64,000 nucleotides of DNA from Multifurca ochricompacta (Eukaryota > Basidiomycota > Agaricomycetes > Russulales > Russulaceae), in NCBI GenBank assembly GCA_022496185.1, contig WTXG01000004.1, forward strand, positions 186,001 to 250,000. The letters run 5' to 3'. The notes under the pieces were generated by a model. It worked only from the letters and a program-made list of their open reading frames with translations. It was not told where the DNA came from and did not search any database. The position numbers and the translations under genes were made by a program. This document shows, in pieces, positions 1 through 11,174 of this stretch. The stretch's first letter is position 1, and each line of letters opens with the position of its first letter.

Positions 1-938
1 CGGCGCTGTGGATGGGGGGGTCCAGCGCACACCAGACGAGCTCACCGATGCGGAACCATCGACGTAGCTCTGTATTCGTGTCAACATACATGGCTTGAAG
101 GTCCGCATAGCGCTCCTGTAACATCACTTGCGTCGGGCCTTTCTCTGGCTTGGGCTTTGGCGTACGGCGCACGGTGGCGTACCCGTTCGGCCCCGGACGT
201 GGGGACTGCCTTTCACGATCGCGACCTATACGGTGCATGCGTACACCCGGAGATGGTGTCGGCGTCGGGTGCAGAGTCGTCGATCGGGCCTTGTAACCCA
301 GATTCTCAGAAATGACGCGCTGAGGTACCTTGGCACAATATTTGCATTCGCAATTCTGGCGGTCCAATGTGGGATCCGTCATGAGCCATATTGCGTGAGG
401 GACAAACTCAGGGACGGAGCGGAATCGTTTTGCGTAGATAGAGCCTACAGAGAGTGTCGAGAGGGGCGTGTGCACCCCCCCCGCCGCGAGCTCAGTCATG
501 CATGCGCTGACACTGACTGAGAGAATAGGCATACCCATAAGATATAAATCTTGTCGTGGGGCAGACTGCTTTCCTTTATGATGACAGTATAAACGGTATC
601 CATCTGGCCAAGACCTGAGAACGTATTTCTTGCCAGCTAGAGGTCTGATCAAGGACCATTCTTCGGAGGAGGGGGGGGGGGGAAGGGCCAACAGGGAAAA
701 ACTACGTACGCGGTTTTCCCAACCTTTCTGCAATTTTCCTCGCTATTTGAGATCTCCAGTTAATGTCCCAGCTATCGTCTGGTCCAACCGGTTTCATATA
801 GTTGACTTGCCCGTCCTTGTCGACCACCTCCTTGGTGTTGGTAGGTTGTTGTGTTGGATCACCATCACTTCTTTCGAAATCCAGATATATTGGGTCGGGG
901 GGTAACGTGTGCCCACCTGCGACACTTCTCGAGGCCAT
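1..938 (-). CDS. Clr2-like heterochromatin silencing protein (5' part, cut by window edge)
   Basis: Homologue of fission yeast Cryptic loci regulator 2, the SHREC-complex subunit that helps silence heterochromatin in the nucleus. Three exons are visible: 938-710, 660-535 and 444-1. Introns are 709-661 (GTACGT..GAAG with a C-run) and 534-445 (GTATGC..TAG). The spliced frame gives WPDGYRLYCHKGK, QDLYLMGSIYAKRF, FRSVPEFVPHAIWLM and CECKYCAKVPQR, the usual order in the Clr2 N-terminal silencing domain. A basic, proline-rich linker follows, then FRIGELVWCALDPPI, the start of the second Clr2 domain. The ATG at 938 is chosen because it opens MASRSVAGGH in a good context (attATGgcc). An upstream in-frame ATG at 1034 is less likely. 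The remainder lies left of the window. The family call rests on recognised motifs; SHREC membership is inferred from the family. Confidence 0.85.
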
Positions 939-3900
939 AATATTCTTTTTTATTGTTGGCTTCTTTGTTTGTGCGGGAAAATCAATCAGGAGGGAAAGTG
1001 AGTGAGAATGTGCATACAGCGAGGTGAAGCGCACGGCGACTTGTGTTATGTTGGCCCACTAAGGGTTGGTATTTCCCTCTCTCTCTCTCACCCTCACTCA
1101 CTCACTCACAATCTCAACAACGACAACAACATTCTTCATTTTATTTTATTTTCACAACTGTTTGAGCCTGATACCCTTTCTCTACTTTCCTCGCCGTGAT
1201 CTTATCTACTCCCTCCGCAGCTTTTTCCCCACTGCTTGGGCGTTAAACTACACGGCAACAGTGATATTGGCTTAGCAGATCGTCTTTTTCCCTTAATTTC
1301 ATTGGGGTTGGACGTTTTGATTAAGCCAGACAAGAACATCTATCTGACTTTTGCTGCTCTTCTCGTGTCACTGCGCAAATGCCAAAAACTGGGACTTACC
1401 TGTTGCCTGGCGGCTAATAGTATAAATTGAAGGAACCTTTTCTGCTCGCAATAATCACACCCAACAACGACCGTAAAAAAAAAGAAAGAAAAAAAAGGCA
1501 AGCACAACAAGAGAACGAGTGTACTATCATCACGCCGCGCAATACACTTTTTGCTATTGTGATAGCATCACTCCCTTGTTTTTCTAAGCCTCATACCATA
1601 CCAGTGTCTTTGTCTCCTCTCCTGACTCAGGTTGTGTGTTTCGTTATCACTCTTCTTCTACACCACACAATGTTCTATTCTATGCCAAGAGATCACAATA
1701 TAGTGCAGAAATAACTGCGCCTCCTTTTTGCAATAACAAAGCAACGTTTTCGTTTCGTGTGGCTTTTTCAGGCTTGGATTTTCGAAGTGCTATGCGAAAG
1801 CTACAGTACCGAGCTCGCTATGTCCTCATGCAGCATTGTCGTCGAGGAAGGCACTGCATAATCTTACGATTCTAACGATTCTGAGCCCATCTAGTATGAG
1901 TAAATAAGAGGGCTCCCCATCGTTTCCATGTTAGTTGCCTCCAGATCCTGTCCTGTATGTTTAGCTCTCTTTTTTCTCTTCATCTAACCATCATTGCCAT
2001 CATTTAATACTAGGAATCGATTATCGGGGAACTCATGTGTCTCTCTGGTACTCCTTAGTGGGACATTCTTCTTCACTTGAACTATGTGAACTATTGTTAC
2101 TCAAAGGAGGTACCGGAATTGAGACGGCATCGTGAGTATTCGTGTGGACGAATGAACTCGAGGCCAACTCATGCCAACTTGCAAGAGAAGTTCCCATAAA
2201 AGCTTCCATTACTCACATCCATCCTCTTCGTAGGGCAGCAGGCATTATCCTCATTTTTGCTTTAAGATTTTTATTCTGAAGTCTTTAATTAGCTTGCCTA
2301 GCACAATTCCAAACCTATCCGGCATGTCCGTACTGCCATCGACCTGATACCGCTCAATTCTGGCCCCTCCCTCCCACTTTTTGAGGATGGGATGAGGACA
2401 TAGTGTTATTATTCATTGGAGCCACCAGAAAGTGTGATGGCTGAAGCTCCTTATCGGCTGAAATATTGTGTCCCTAAATATGTACCGACTATCGACAATC
2501 ACGTACGACCAATATAGAACTTCAGTGTCAAATTTGAAGAATGCGACTATCATGCCAGTGTTTCTTTTTCCCGCAGTGGTGGTGGAGGTTAGAACTGCAC
2601 CCCGAGAAAGTGGTGCGAAGAGCAGAGTGTCACCGTCGCCCGCAACAAATGTTCCTACTTGACTTTCTTTGGCGTCATGACATAGTGGGTAGGGCCCAGC
2701 ACCGAAGAAGATTAAAAAAAAAACTCATTCTGGAGTCCACAAACAGAATACCCTCCCCGTCTGACACAGTGCTTCAAGGTTCAAAAAAAAAAATATAACA
2801 CCAAAAGACTGCCGCGCAATCCAAGATAGGTTAAAGCGCTATTCACCCTCATCTACACGAGGCCCTCATATCCGACTCTTACGCATTTTGACTCCAGCCA
2901 GCGTGACCTCTGAATTAAGTGGGGATGGGTCACTTGCCATGGGTTCTAGACGCGGCCCCTTTGCACAGGTCGAGTTTGTACCCACGCCTTAGGTTCGTGA
3001 CTCAAAAATTACAGTTTGCCACGGACGTAACCCGGCCTTTATCGTATCCCGTCACATCCTGTGGTAGACGTGCAAGAGGTTGGTGGACGAGACGAGACTT
3101 TCATATCACTGGCATCGTGTCAGATGGGCTCCATGTTTAGAGCAAAGCGTGAGAGGCGTGTGCAACGACCATGATGCTTTTTCTTTGACTATCACAATAA
3201 AGGAGGGTCCAGCCAGGTCTAGCCGCGCAAATCATGAGGCCTGACGTATTTAAAGATGGTGACCACGGTCATGAAAGGAAAACCAAACAAGGGGGTGCGT
3301 ACAGAGGCTGCAAGCCGCGAGTTGAGTTATCGTCGTCATCTTGATCATGCATGATCATAATCATAATGCTCTGGGTCCCAGGTCCCGACATTTCTCCGTT
3401 CGCATGTTGCCTCGCCCAGTTGCACCATGTTCAAGTCCAAAGTCCTCACGTTGGGGAAGAAAACGGACTTTTCGATTGGAAGGGCCCAGAGCGCTGGAGT
3501 GAATGCATCTCAAGTATGTGCCGACGCCGAGACAGCGTGGCTGCCTTCTCAGGCCAAGGCCAAGATGGGGAGCATCTGAGCATCTGGGCATCTCTCGGAC
3601 TTTCCAATAGCATCTCGAATATCTGAGGCTTCACTTCTTCCACAATTGCTACAGCCCCCAGAACGCTAAGATTCTTCTGTTCCCAGTGGTAATTGTTTGA
3701 GCAAGCTCTTAACAACTATTGATATGGGAATCAGGGAAACGGATTTTTGATGGGACTGGTAAGTCTTCTGCCTTTTGCAATCCTGGGTAGACAATCAAAA
3801 ATAAAAATCCTGTACAAAGTGTGCCGCGGATGAATGTATCTGAGGTTGAATAGTCAAGAGCTGTCGTTGAATTGGCGTTGTTGTGAAGAGCGCGACGGTA

Positions 3901-4353
3901 TGTCGAAGATGAGACCTGTCCTCATCGCGCGACCTGAGAGCGCGAGCAACGAATGCAGTGTCATGATACAAAGGACCCTTTATTGCATTACTTCTCAACG
4001 CCGCACCACTATATAGCGGTCGTTGTCATACCAATAACTCTACCTTCTTATTCATCTCCTGTCTCTTCCCAGCAGCAAAGCGACATGGGTGGCGGGTCTT
4101 CGCAATGCAGGGTGGAACTACAGGGCATCGTGGAAAAACGCGGAGGGAAGGGTGAACTAATGAGCGCAGCAAACGAGTGGATGGAATATGGATAATAGGA
4201 GTGGACGGGCGACCATGGATCGGGATGGGTTGATGAATGGGAGGGATAAGAGGGAACAAATCATTGTCCAAAAAAATGTGCAGAGGTCATGGACCGGTGA
4301 TAAGTGGAAAGACGCATCGGGAGGGGGATGGTAGTGACAAGGAGGATTCAGAG
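939..4353. other. 3.4 kb without a recognisable gene
   Basis: No reading frame here exceeds about 95 codons or carries a motif I recognise, and none joins to a neighbour by plausible splicing. Visible features are a CT/CACT-rich stretch near 1077-1113, a TATAAAT box near 1430 followed by an A-rich leader-like stretch (1473-1500), and a perfect 16-bp palindrome at 3342-3357. The left end must contain the promoter of the Clr2-like gene, and the right end the 3' region of the PP2A gene. A non-coding RNA or an unrecognised fast-evolving gene cannot be excluded. Confidence 0.5.
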
Positions 4354-6232
4354 TTACGCAGCACTGTATAAGAACAGGTTGTTCGTAGCAGCAATCTGCA
4401 ACGCCGTGACGTCAGTATGACCGCAAACAAAATGTTCCTCATACATGTGTACCAACCGCGATAGTATTTTCCCTTGGATGCCAGCTTGCATGCAGAATCT
4501 TCTTGTTGAAGTCCAGGGTTTCAAGCTGCATAGCGTCCTTCAGTCCCGACTTGATGCCGTTCTTAGCTACAAGCTGCTTGCTTCCCGGCAAAGGTCCGCC
4601 AATTTTTTTCGCCTTGAATGCAGACTTGTCTGCTTGCAATACAACATCATTTAGCGTCTCCACGTCAAATATGCGCAAGTAGTTGTGGTAAGAACCGGTC
4701 AGCACATTCCTGCAAGATAATCGTTGTGAGGTGGGTAGACATAAGAGGGATTAAGGGACTCACTTGTCATCTCCACTCCACGTACACTCAAACTTGTCAA
4801 AGATACAATCATTCTCATACAGATCACACAACTTCCCGCGCAGGTGATCATGAATCTGAATCGTCTTCAACGGCCGGGACTCCATATTGACATCCCAAAT
4901 CCTCAGTGATAAGTAGTCTCGTGCAAGGATGTATCGCCCATCGTGGCTGAACTTGACATCCGAGATAGAGGAAATAATCTCTGAAAAGAAAGATCGGTTC
5001 GTTGGGTCCTCTTCTTCCTCATATACTGCCGCCGGTTGTTAATGCGATGGCCAATAAACAGACTTCGATAGAATCGTAAAACGGCGACGTACGTTTCGCG
5101 TGCCGATCACATAACGCCGAATCCCGCATGTCCGCGAGCTTAATGTTACTCTTCGAGCTTGAATACATAAAAACGTTGCACTGTGTTGGATGAAACTCAG
5201 CGGCCGTGATAACTTCAGTAAGTTCCTCCATATTAGCCGGCTTGATATCCACAATATCTGGATTGGTAAGCCATTAAAATGTAAGGAACGAGAGAAAACA
5301 GAGAAAATGTAAGGGAAGAACGAACTGAAACTCTGATCGCTAATGTTCAAATTCCAGAGGTTGATACGTAGGTCATCCGCGAAATGTATGTCTCCTGGTC
5401 GCAATTAACGGTGATCGAGTGGATGTGATAAGCGTGTGCGTTGGAATAAACTTTACGTGGTACGGCAGCGATAATGTTGTCCTGATGTTGCATACGGGGT
5501 AATCGCAGATGTTGCCCGAGAGATGGCGGTGCGACTGCCCTTTGTCCATCGCTCAAGTTGGACTCTGACACTACCCGCAACGATTTTTCGAAGACTTTCC
5601 ATAGCTTGATGGTTTTATCTGCGGGCGCACAACGCAGGTGCGATCAAATAAGAAACCGCTGATGTTGATTGGATGGGGACGTACCGTTCGTTGAAAGCAG
5701 GAAGTGCGCGGAGTTCTGTCGTTTGCACCATCGAATCTTGTTAATCTTCTCCTCAATCTCGAGTGACTTGAGGTAATCAAACTCTGGCTCGTGCGACTGA
5801 AACTCGGTGTAGAACTTATATTCGCAGCTTTTTTTCTACAGAATGAAAGAGATAGACATATCGGAGAAGACAAGAGGGTGAGATCGGGATCGTTGGTAGA
5901 GTGGACACAAGGGAGGGGGAGACACACCATATCATTTCGCTCAAATAACACCACACGACCACCCTTGTCACCCGTTGCGAGGTAGTTTCCAGTAGAGTCA
6001 AACTCAACGGCGGAAATAATATCGGCTATCCAGAATTCGAGTTGGGTGAGCGAGACTGCTTGGTAAGTAAAGGGAGGGAAGACCAAATCCGGAGTACAGG
6101 GATAAAGGGACCGATATGCAACGCCGGAACAGACACAAGACAAATTTAATCACCTTCTGTAATGTCTTCTACGTCTCCTTTATCACCGAAACACTGGGCA
6201 AATCGCCAGCTGCCTGACGCGTCTGGGTCCAT
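4354..6232 (-). CDS. Protein phosphatase 2A regulatory subunit B (B55/PR55)
   Basis: WD40-propeller B55 subunit that directs the PP2A catalytic core to its substrates in the cytoplasm and nucleus (yeast Cdc55 family). About eight exons splice to a full-length protein. It starts [17 protein letters not shown] at 6232 and includes [71 protein letters not shown]-type blades ([17 protein letters not shown]), [17 protein letters not shown] and [14 protein letters not shown]. The end at 4354 is NNLFLYSAA after a last intron beginning GTTGGT. All blade signatures are in the expected order and no frameshift is needed. It is divergent from COX9, with a 389-bp gap. Confidence 0.96.
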
Positions 6233-6621
6233 GAGATGTGAGGGTTTGTGTAGGCACGATTAGGGTCTAAGATCTGAGGATCGACCACCTCTGAGAGAAA
6301 GTTGAGACAAGTTATATACTTGATAGATTGTTGGCGCGTCTGCTAGACGAGTTATGAGGGGAATGGAGGCCAAAGTCAAAGGTTGTAAAGGACCGGCGAC
6401 TAGGACGGTTAAAGGGAACTCGGGGGGCGATGGGGGCAGCAGGTCTACGTACGACTCTTTATGTTATGTAATCAATAACCCCCTTCCCTTGTGTGTATAA
6501 GTTTCCTTTGGCTTTGTTTGGACTCTTTGGCTGACCCACACTCATACAACGCGCAAACACCGACTTTGACACTCCCTCCTGCCCCCCCCCAAAACCATCC
6601 AACCTTTTATCACACCGCACA
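6233..6621. promoter_or_regulatory. Bidirectional intergenic region, PP2A-B55 / COX9
   Basis: Promoter space shared by two divergent genes. On the COX9 side it ends in a pyrimidine-rich stretch with a run of Cs near 6583-6592 and an ACCATCC-rich leader directly before the ATG at 6622. No further gene is seen. Confidence 0.6.
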
Positions 6622-6937
6622 ATGCCCATTGCACCCATCACTGGAAAACTCAGGAAGAGACTTTGGCTCGACCTCTCTTGCGCATTGGGCCTTGGCGTTT
6701 CCAGCGCTTATGCTTACTGGTCGGTATTTCTTAGCTATCCCATGGTTGAACTATCCTCTAATTCTGTCGACAAACAGGTATGGCATTCATTTGAAGTCTG
6801 GTCAGTCCGAAAAATCCTTGTCTTATAAACCCTCATTTATTTTCGTACTTTGATCTGATTTTTATTTTTATTTTGATCTAGTACAACGCCAGGAGGAGTT
6901 TTATCTCAAGTTGGAGCGTCAAAAGCAGTTGGCGTAG
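6622..6937 (+). CDS. COX9: Cytochrome c oxidase subunit COX9 (subunit VIIa family)
   Basis: Small single-span subunit of respiratory complex IV in the mitochondrial inner membrane. Three exons, 6622-6719, 6778-6800 and 6882-6937, give a 58-residue protein, close to the length of yeast Cox9. It opens MPIAPITGKLRKR (the conserved IAPITG start), then has one hydrophobic span (LDLSCALGLGVSSAYAYW), WYGIHLKSVQRQ and a basic charged tail EEFYLKLERQKQLA. The 23-nt middle exon hides the gene from a simple open-frame search. It converges on the J-protein gene downstream. Confidence 0.9.
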
Positions 6938-7308
6938 AGTGTGCAATCCAATAGACCGTGTTTTGTTTGCAAACGACGAGCTACCATCCATTTCTCGTTT
7001 ATCCTGAAGAAGTAATACACATTGCGTGCTCCAGACCCGATTTTAGTTGACAGCGACCTGTTGCCTCCATTGTTATTATTAACCCAAGTCCGAACCACTC
7101 CATGGTTTGTGTCATATATACCGTCATCGAAGTCGTCATGCCTCAGGCAGTACATGTTCATGGATTAAGGGATGAATAAACGGCAATAGTTAAACACAGA
7201 AACAGGTATCCGCAAATTGTGAATGCGAGCCTCCCTCGCTGTGTATCAAGCAAATAAGCCAGACACTGCAGTCTGCATAATTAACTGAAGAAGGGCCCCT
7301 TCGATGTC
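6938..7308. other. Convergent 3' intergenic region
   Basis: Lies between the stop codons of COX9 (plus) and the J-protein gene (minus). No gene is seen. It should contain both polyadenylation regions; AT-rich stretches occur but I cannot assign signals. Confidence 0.5.
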
Positions 7309-8872
7309 CTACCTTAGGAGTCCCATCCCCTTCAGTGTCTCGCAGCTCTCTACGATTTCCGCATCTATCTGCTTCAACTTCTCCCAATCCGCACCGAAGC
7401 CAAAGAAACCCGAAGCCTGCTCTTTTCTCCGTTGCTTCGAGTTTAACCCGTGTTGGCATAATGCGTATGTCTCCTGCGTGAATGCCCGGTCCACTTTTTC
7501 TTCAAATCGACGTAGAGCAGCCAAGGATTTCGATCCACCATTTGTTTCCGACCGCACAATCTCGGCCGCTATAGGGTGGCGAGAGAACTCGACTTCGTTG
7601 ACGTGATAGTGCACGCCAAGCGTCTTCGTCGCCCTTTCGAGATTGAAGCGGGAGGAGGACTCGAATGAGAAATATGGATCTGGTGTAGGCGGCGTAGAAA
7701 ACAAGCTCGGGATGGCGGAGATGAAGGAGAATGCGAAGAGGACAAGGAGGGGAAGGAGCTGAATGAAGATAGAACGTGGAGTAGCTGCCTCTTGTTGCTG
7801 CTGCTGTTGCTCTCGCGGTCGCGCGCGAGACGTATGAACACGGGTGGTACGGAATCCCCCAGGTCCAAAGCTAGCCGAGAATACTACAAGTAGATATTAA
7901 ATCCTGTGTTGGCCTGTACTATCGCCAATGGAAACTCACCTGGACCCCCGCCAAAGGCTCCACCTCCACCGAAGAACATGTTGAAGAGATCTTCGGGACT
8001 AAGTTCCCCCTCAAAGGTAGTGCCGCCGAATGGACTGGTCGCGAATCCCGATGAAGCCCCGAAGGCGACATCCCATTGAACCTTGATTCAGGGTCACTTC
8101 CGCTGCGGTCATATATCGCCCGCTTTTGTGCGTCTAGTCCACGTGGGTGTGAGGCTTATAATGGACAATACAGATCAAATACGAACCAGAGAGGACCTGG
8201 AAGGCCTTGGAGACCACTAAGAGCGAAATTGAGTACAAATTGGGACCGAACGGAACTTTCAAAAGAGTACCCACTCTTGAAAGCCTCGTCAGCACCCGGC
8301 GCGCCGTTTTTATCCGGGTGTAACGCGAGCGCCAACTACACGTTGCCGCAAATATTTGAGGGTATGCAATCCATGCGAGTGACAGTGCAGCTCACCTTAC
8401 GATAAGCCTTTTTCACTTCCGCTTCATCGCAATCTCTTTTGACCGCAAGGATTTCGTAGTATTCTGTAACCTTGCACCCCCGCACTCGCTTGACTACCGC
8501 AAGGTTCTCAGCTGTATACTCCCGTTTCTCCTTCGTACCGTTAGATTGTGAAACAGATGGATCGGTTGAAGGTGCATGTCTGCGCTTCGTGCCGGATGCA
8601 GATGTGTGCGTTTCCGTTGCAGATGTGAAGGAAGTGGGATTTGTTCCTGTAGACTTGGACGAAGTTGGCGACGACGACCCAGCAGAGGACGCAGAGGATG
8701 AAGATGGGGCGGCTTCAGAGTCGATCAGTTCAAGTAGCTTGGCTGCCTCAGGAGTCGAGAAGAGTGCCAGTGACTTCTGCGCAAACTTGCGTGCTGAGGA
8801 AAGATTTCCGGCTGCGCGGTGTTTCTGGGAAATGAGAAGACAGCGGAGTGCCTCATCCTTGTTACTCTCCAT
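7309..8872 (-). CDS. ER membrane J-domain protein (DNAJB12/DNAJB14-like)
   Basis: Hsp40 co-chaperone of the type that anchors in the ER membrane and recruits Hsp70 for membrane-protein quality control. The ATG at 8872 opens MESNKDEALRCLLISQKH, a tetratricopeptide-like helical N-terminus typical of the family. A Ser/Thr-rich linker follows, then the J-domain (TEYYEILAVKRDCDEAEVKK, split by introns, with the catalytic HPD in LALHPDKNGAPGADEAFK) and a Gly/Phe-rich stretch (EDLFNMFFGGGGGAFGGG). After that come a QQQQQQ tract, one hydrophobic membrane span (LLPLLVLFAFSFISAIPSLF) and the C-terminal domain (YHVNEVEFSRHP to MGLLR) characteristic of this subgroup. No frameshift is needed. It is divergent from the FBXO9-like gene, 225 bp away. 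Confidence 0.92.
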
Positions 8873-9097
8873 TAGGTTATTAGTTCTATGTGATGATAAG
8901 AAGGGCGCAAAAGAATGGGAAAACTCGACCCACAAACGGTGAGTCGGGAACGATGAACGATGAGAGAGTTGTTCTCTCTGTGATTTCATTAATTCGACGT
9001 ATACGGTTACATAATCGTTACATAATCATCTACGACTCCCATGAGTGAGTCCATGAACTTGACTTTTTGACTTTTTGACAACAAGAATATCCGACCC
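8873..9097. promoter_or_regulatory. Bidirectional promoter, J-protein / FBXO9-like gene
   Basis: A 225-bp gap between two divergent start codons. It contains an imperfect direct repeat (GTTACATAATC, twice, near 9006-9028) and a TTTGACTTTTTGAC repeat close to the plus-strand ATG. Confidence 0.55.
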
Positions 9098-10751
9098 ATG
9101 GCCACCGTCGAGGATCAGGAGACAGATGAGCTCAGGATCTTTCGTGAAACCTGGAAAAAGGAAGTACAGGGAAATAAGGGGTTGCAGCAGTCACAACAAG
9201 CTTCTACAGAGTCCACTGCACCTCTAGATCAGGGATCCGGTATTTCCGAAGTCAGTGCTCACCATTCAGGTCGACTGCGGTATCACAGCGATGCGCTCAA
9301 AGTATATACCCTGGCAGTCAGACACGAACAGGCAGGGGAGCTCGACGAGGCATTGCGGTTATACCGACAGGCTTTCCGCATGGATTCTAATGTCGACCGG
9401 GTTTACCATCTCAGAGAGCAGCAGGCTGCTCGAGCTCTGGAGGCATTTGCTCTGGCTGAAACATCTGTTGGGCAACACGTGGAAAAGAGGAAAGCGGTCT
9501 CTATTGACCCGGAATTTAATGACGGTCTTCCCGGAGTGGCACTCACGAAGCCTTACTCTTCCGCGTTTCATCATCCCGAACGACACATATCCGGTCTGCT
9601 CGCGCATATAGTGGCGGATTTTCCGGTTCCCCTATCTTTCGAACCCGAAGATGAGAAAACGCCGTCATGTCTCCAGCGGCTTCCGGATGAACTCGTGATA
9701 CACATCCTTTGCTACTTAGGCACCACAACAATCGAACGTTTTGCCTGTGTGAGTAGGAAAGCGAGGGTGATTACTCTTGACACCACAATCTGGAGGTCAG
9801 GCTTCTTACTTTCTCTTGTTTAAACCGCGCCGAGTCAATCATTCCTGTGTGAAATGCGCTCGTTCGGAGCGGATGTCAAACAGCGCCAGTATGAACGGTG
9901 CAGTTCTCATTGGGCATCTCTTCCAGGTCACTCGTAGAGACAATATACAAGCCCCCGCAAATCCCGCCAGATGAGGTTCTTGACGACATCGTTGATAATT
10001 ATTCCTCGGATTATCGCCGCGTATACATAGAACGGCCACGCGTGCGGCTGGACGGGGTGTACATCGCGGTGTGCCACTACATGTATTTGCTCATCAAAGT
10101 GATGGATTTTTCGTATTATTCATCGTACGTTTCAGACGACACGGATTGAGCGAGAATGCATGGGTTAATGTTCGTATTTTAAACCTTTTAACTTTAAATG
10201 CATGGTCTGATAAAGTATGATTTGCATAGATAAGTCATCTTATCACCTATCACCGCTATTTGTGAGTACGAGTATTACCCATACCCAAGTATCTTTTAAG
10301 TTGCTCTCACGCGGTTCTCAGGCGATTTTACCCCAACGGGCAAGTGATTTCGTTGCTCGCGAATGAAGAGCATGAACCACAGCACGTGATTTCTGTACTG
10401 AAGCCAACTCTGCGTATGAAGGTGCGGGCCGGGGGCGCCGGAGCCACCTTATTATTTTTATTTATGTTTATTTATGACCAGGGATTTTATATTGGCACGT
10501 GGAAATTGACCGGGACAACTGTTCACATCTCAAATTTGATTGACCCATCCGACCCGAATGCGCGTTATTCGTTTCGAATGACATTGACATTAAGGTCGCG
10601 TCCGTTGGGCCGCTGGAACAAATTAGAGTTTGATGAATACGAGTCGATTAATTTGGAGGATGGGGAAGCGACACCCTTGGCTTTGAAGAATGAGAGACCG
10701 TTTTGGTTCTCTAAGGTTCGGTCATACAGCAACAGAAGTAGAGTAGAGTAG
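9098..10751 (+). CDS. F-box protein, FBXO9/Hrt3/Pof7 family
   Basis: Substrate adaptor of an SCF ubiquitin ligase. The start MATVEDQETDELRIFRETWK is followed by a helical tetratricopeptide-like region (YHSDALKVYTLAVRHEQAG, LDEALRLYRQAFRMDS), the F-box (LQRLPDELVIHILCYLG, ERFACVSRKARVI) and the conserved FBXO9 C-terminal domain: IYKPPQIPPDEV, RPRVRLDGVYIAVCHY, RFYPNGQVISLL, GFYIGTWKLTG and PFWFSKVRSY. At least five introns separate these blocks, the first with donor after 9795 and acceptor at 9926. The stop at 10749-10751 lies inside a 5-bp tandem repeat (10737-10758), so repeat-length variation would alter the last residues. No internal frameshift. Confidence 0.92.
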
Positions 10752-10758
10752 AGTAGAG
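10737..10758. repeat. AGTAG pentanucleotide tandem repeat over a stop codon
   Basis: About 4.4 perfect copies of AGTAG, which include the TAG stop codon of the FBXO9-like gene at 10749-10751. Confidence 0.9.
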
Positions 10759-11174
10759 ATCCGTTGCACCCACGGGTTTTTTGTTTATATCCTTTTTCTC
10801 CGTCCATCCGTGTATATATATATTTTTATTTTTAACAGGAGTGAAGCGATCAATTCTCGCCCGCGGGAGCTCCAGGTCAGGTTCAGCCAATCAAACGTCA
10901 AGTTTACAAAATTTTGGTGACGGGTCCTCTTTGACCGTCGCCAGGCTTTACCTCTCTTCTCCTTCAACAACAATACGAATGCCGTTTTTATCTTCTTCCC
11001 ATTCATTTTATTTCATTTCACCTCCATCCATACCACTGCTGCTTTCATTCATTGCCACGTCTTTTTCTTTTTCTTTTTAATAAGCCGGTGCATTTTTCGG
11101 TCGACATATATATATTCCCTTCCTGCAATCCCAATCGCCTTGCGCGCTCGAACAGGACCCCCTCTTTTAATACA
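10752..11174. other. Intergenic region between two plus-strand F-box genes
   Basis: Contains the 3' end of the FBXO9-like gene and the promoter of the F-box/LRR gene. TATATATA stretches lie near 10812-10820 and 11106-11113; the latter is about 65 bp before the downstream ATG and is a candidate TATA element. CT-rich leader sequence follows. No gene is seen. Confidence 0.5.

Noticed and set aside
128..520. 130-codon plus-strand frame
   Set aside because: It is the antisense shadow of the Clr2-like exon, whose minus-strand frame carries recognisable family motifs.
3446..3715. 89-codon minus-strand frame in the gene-free stretch
   Set aside because: No domain, overlapping open frames on both strands, and no plausible splice partners.
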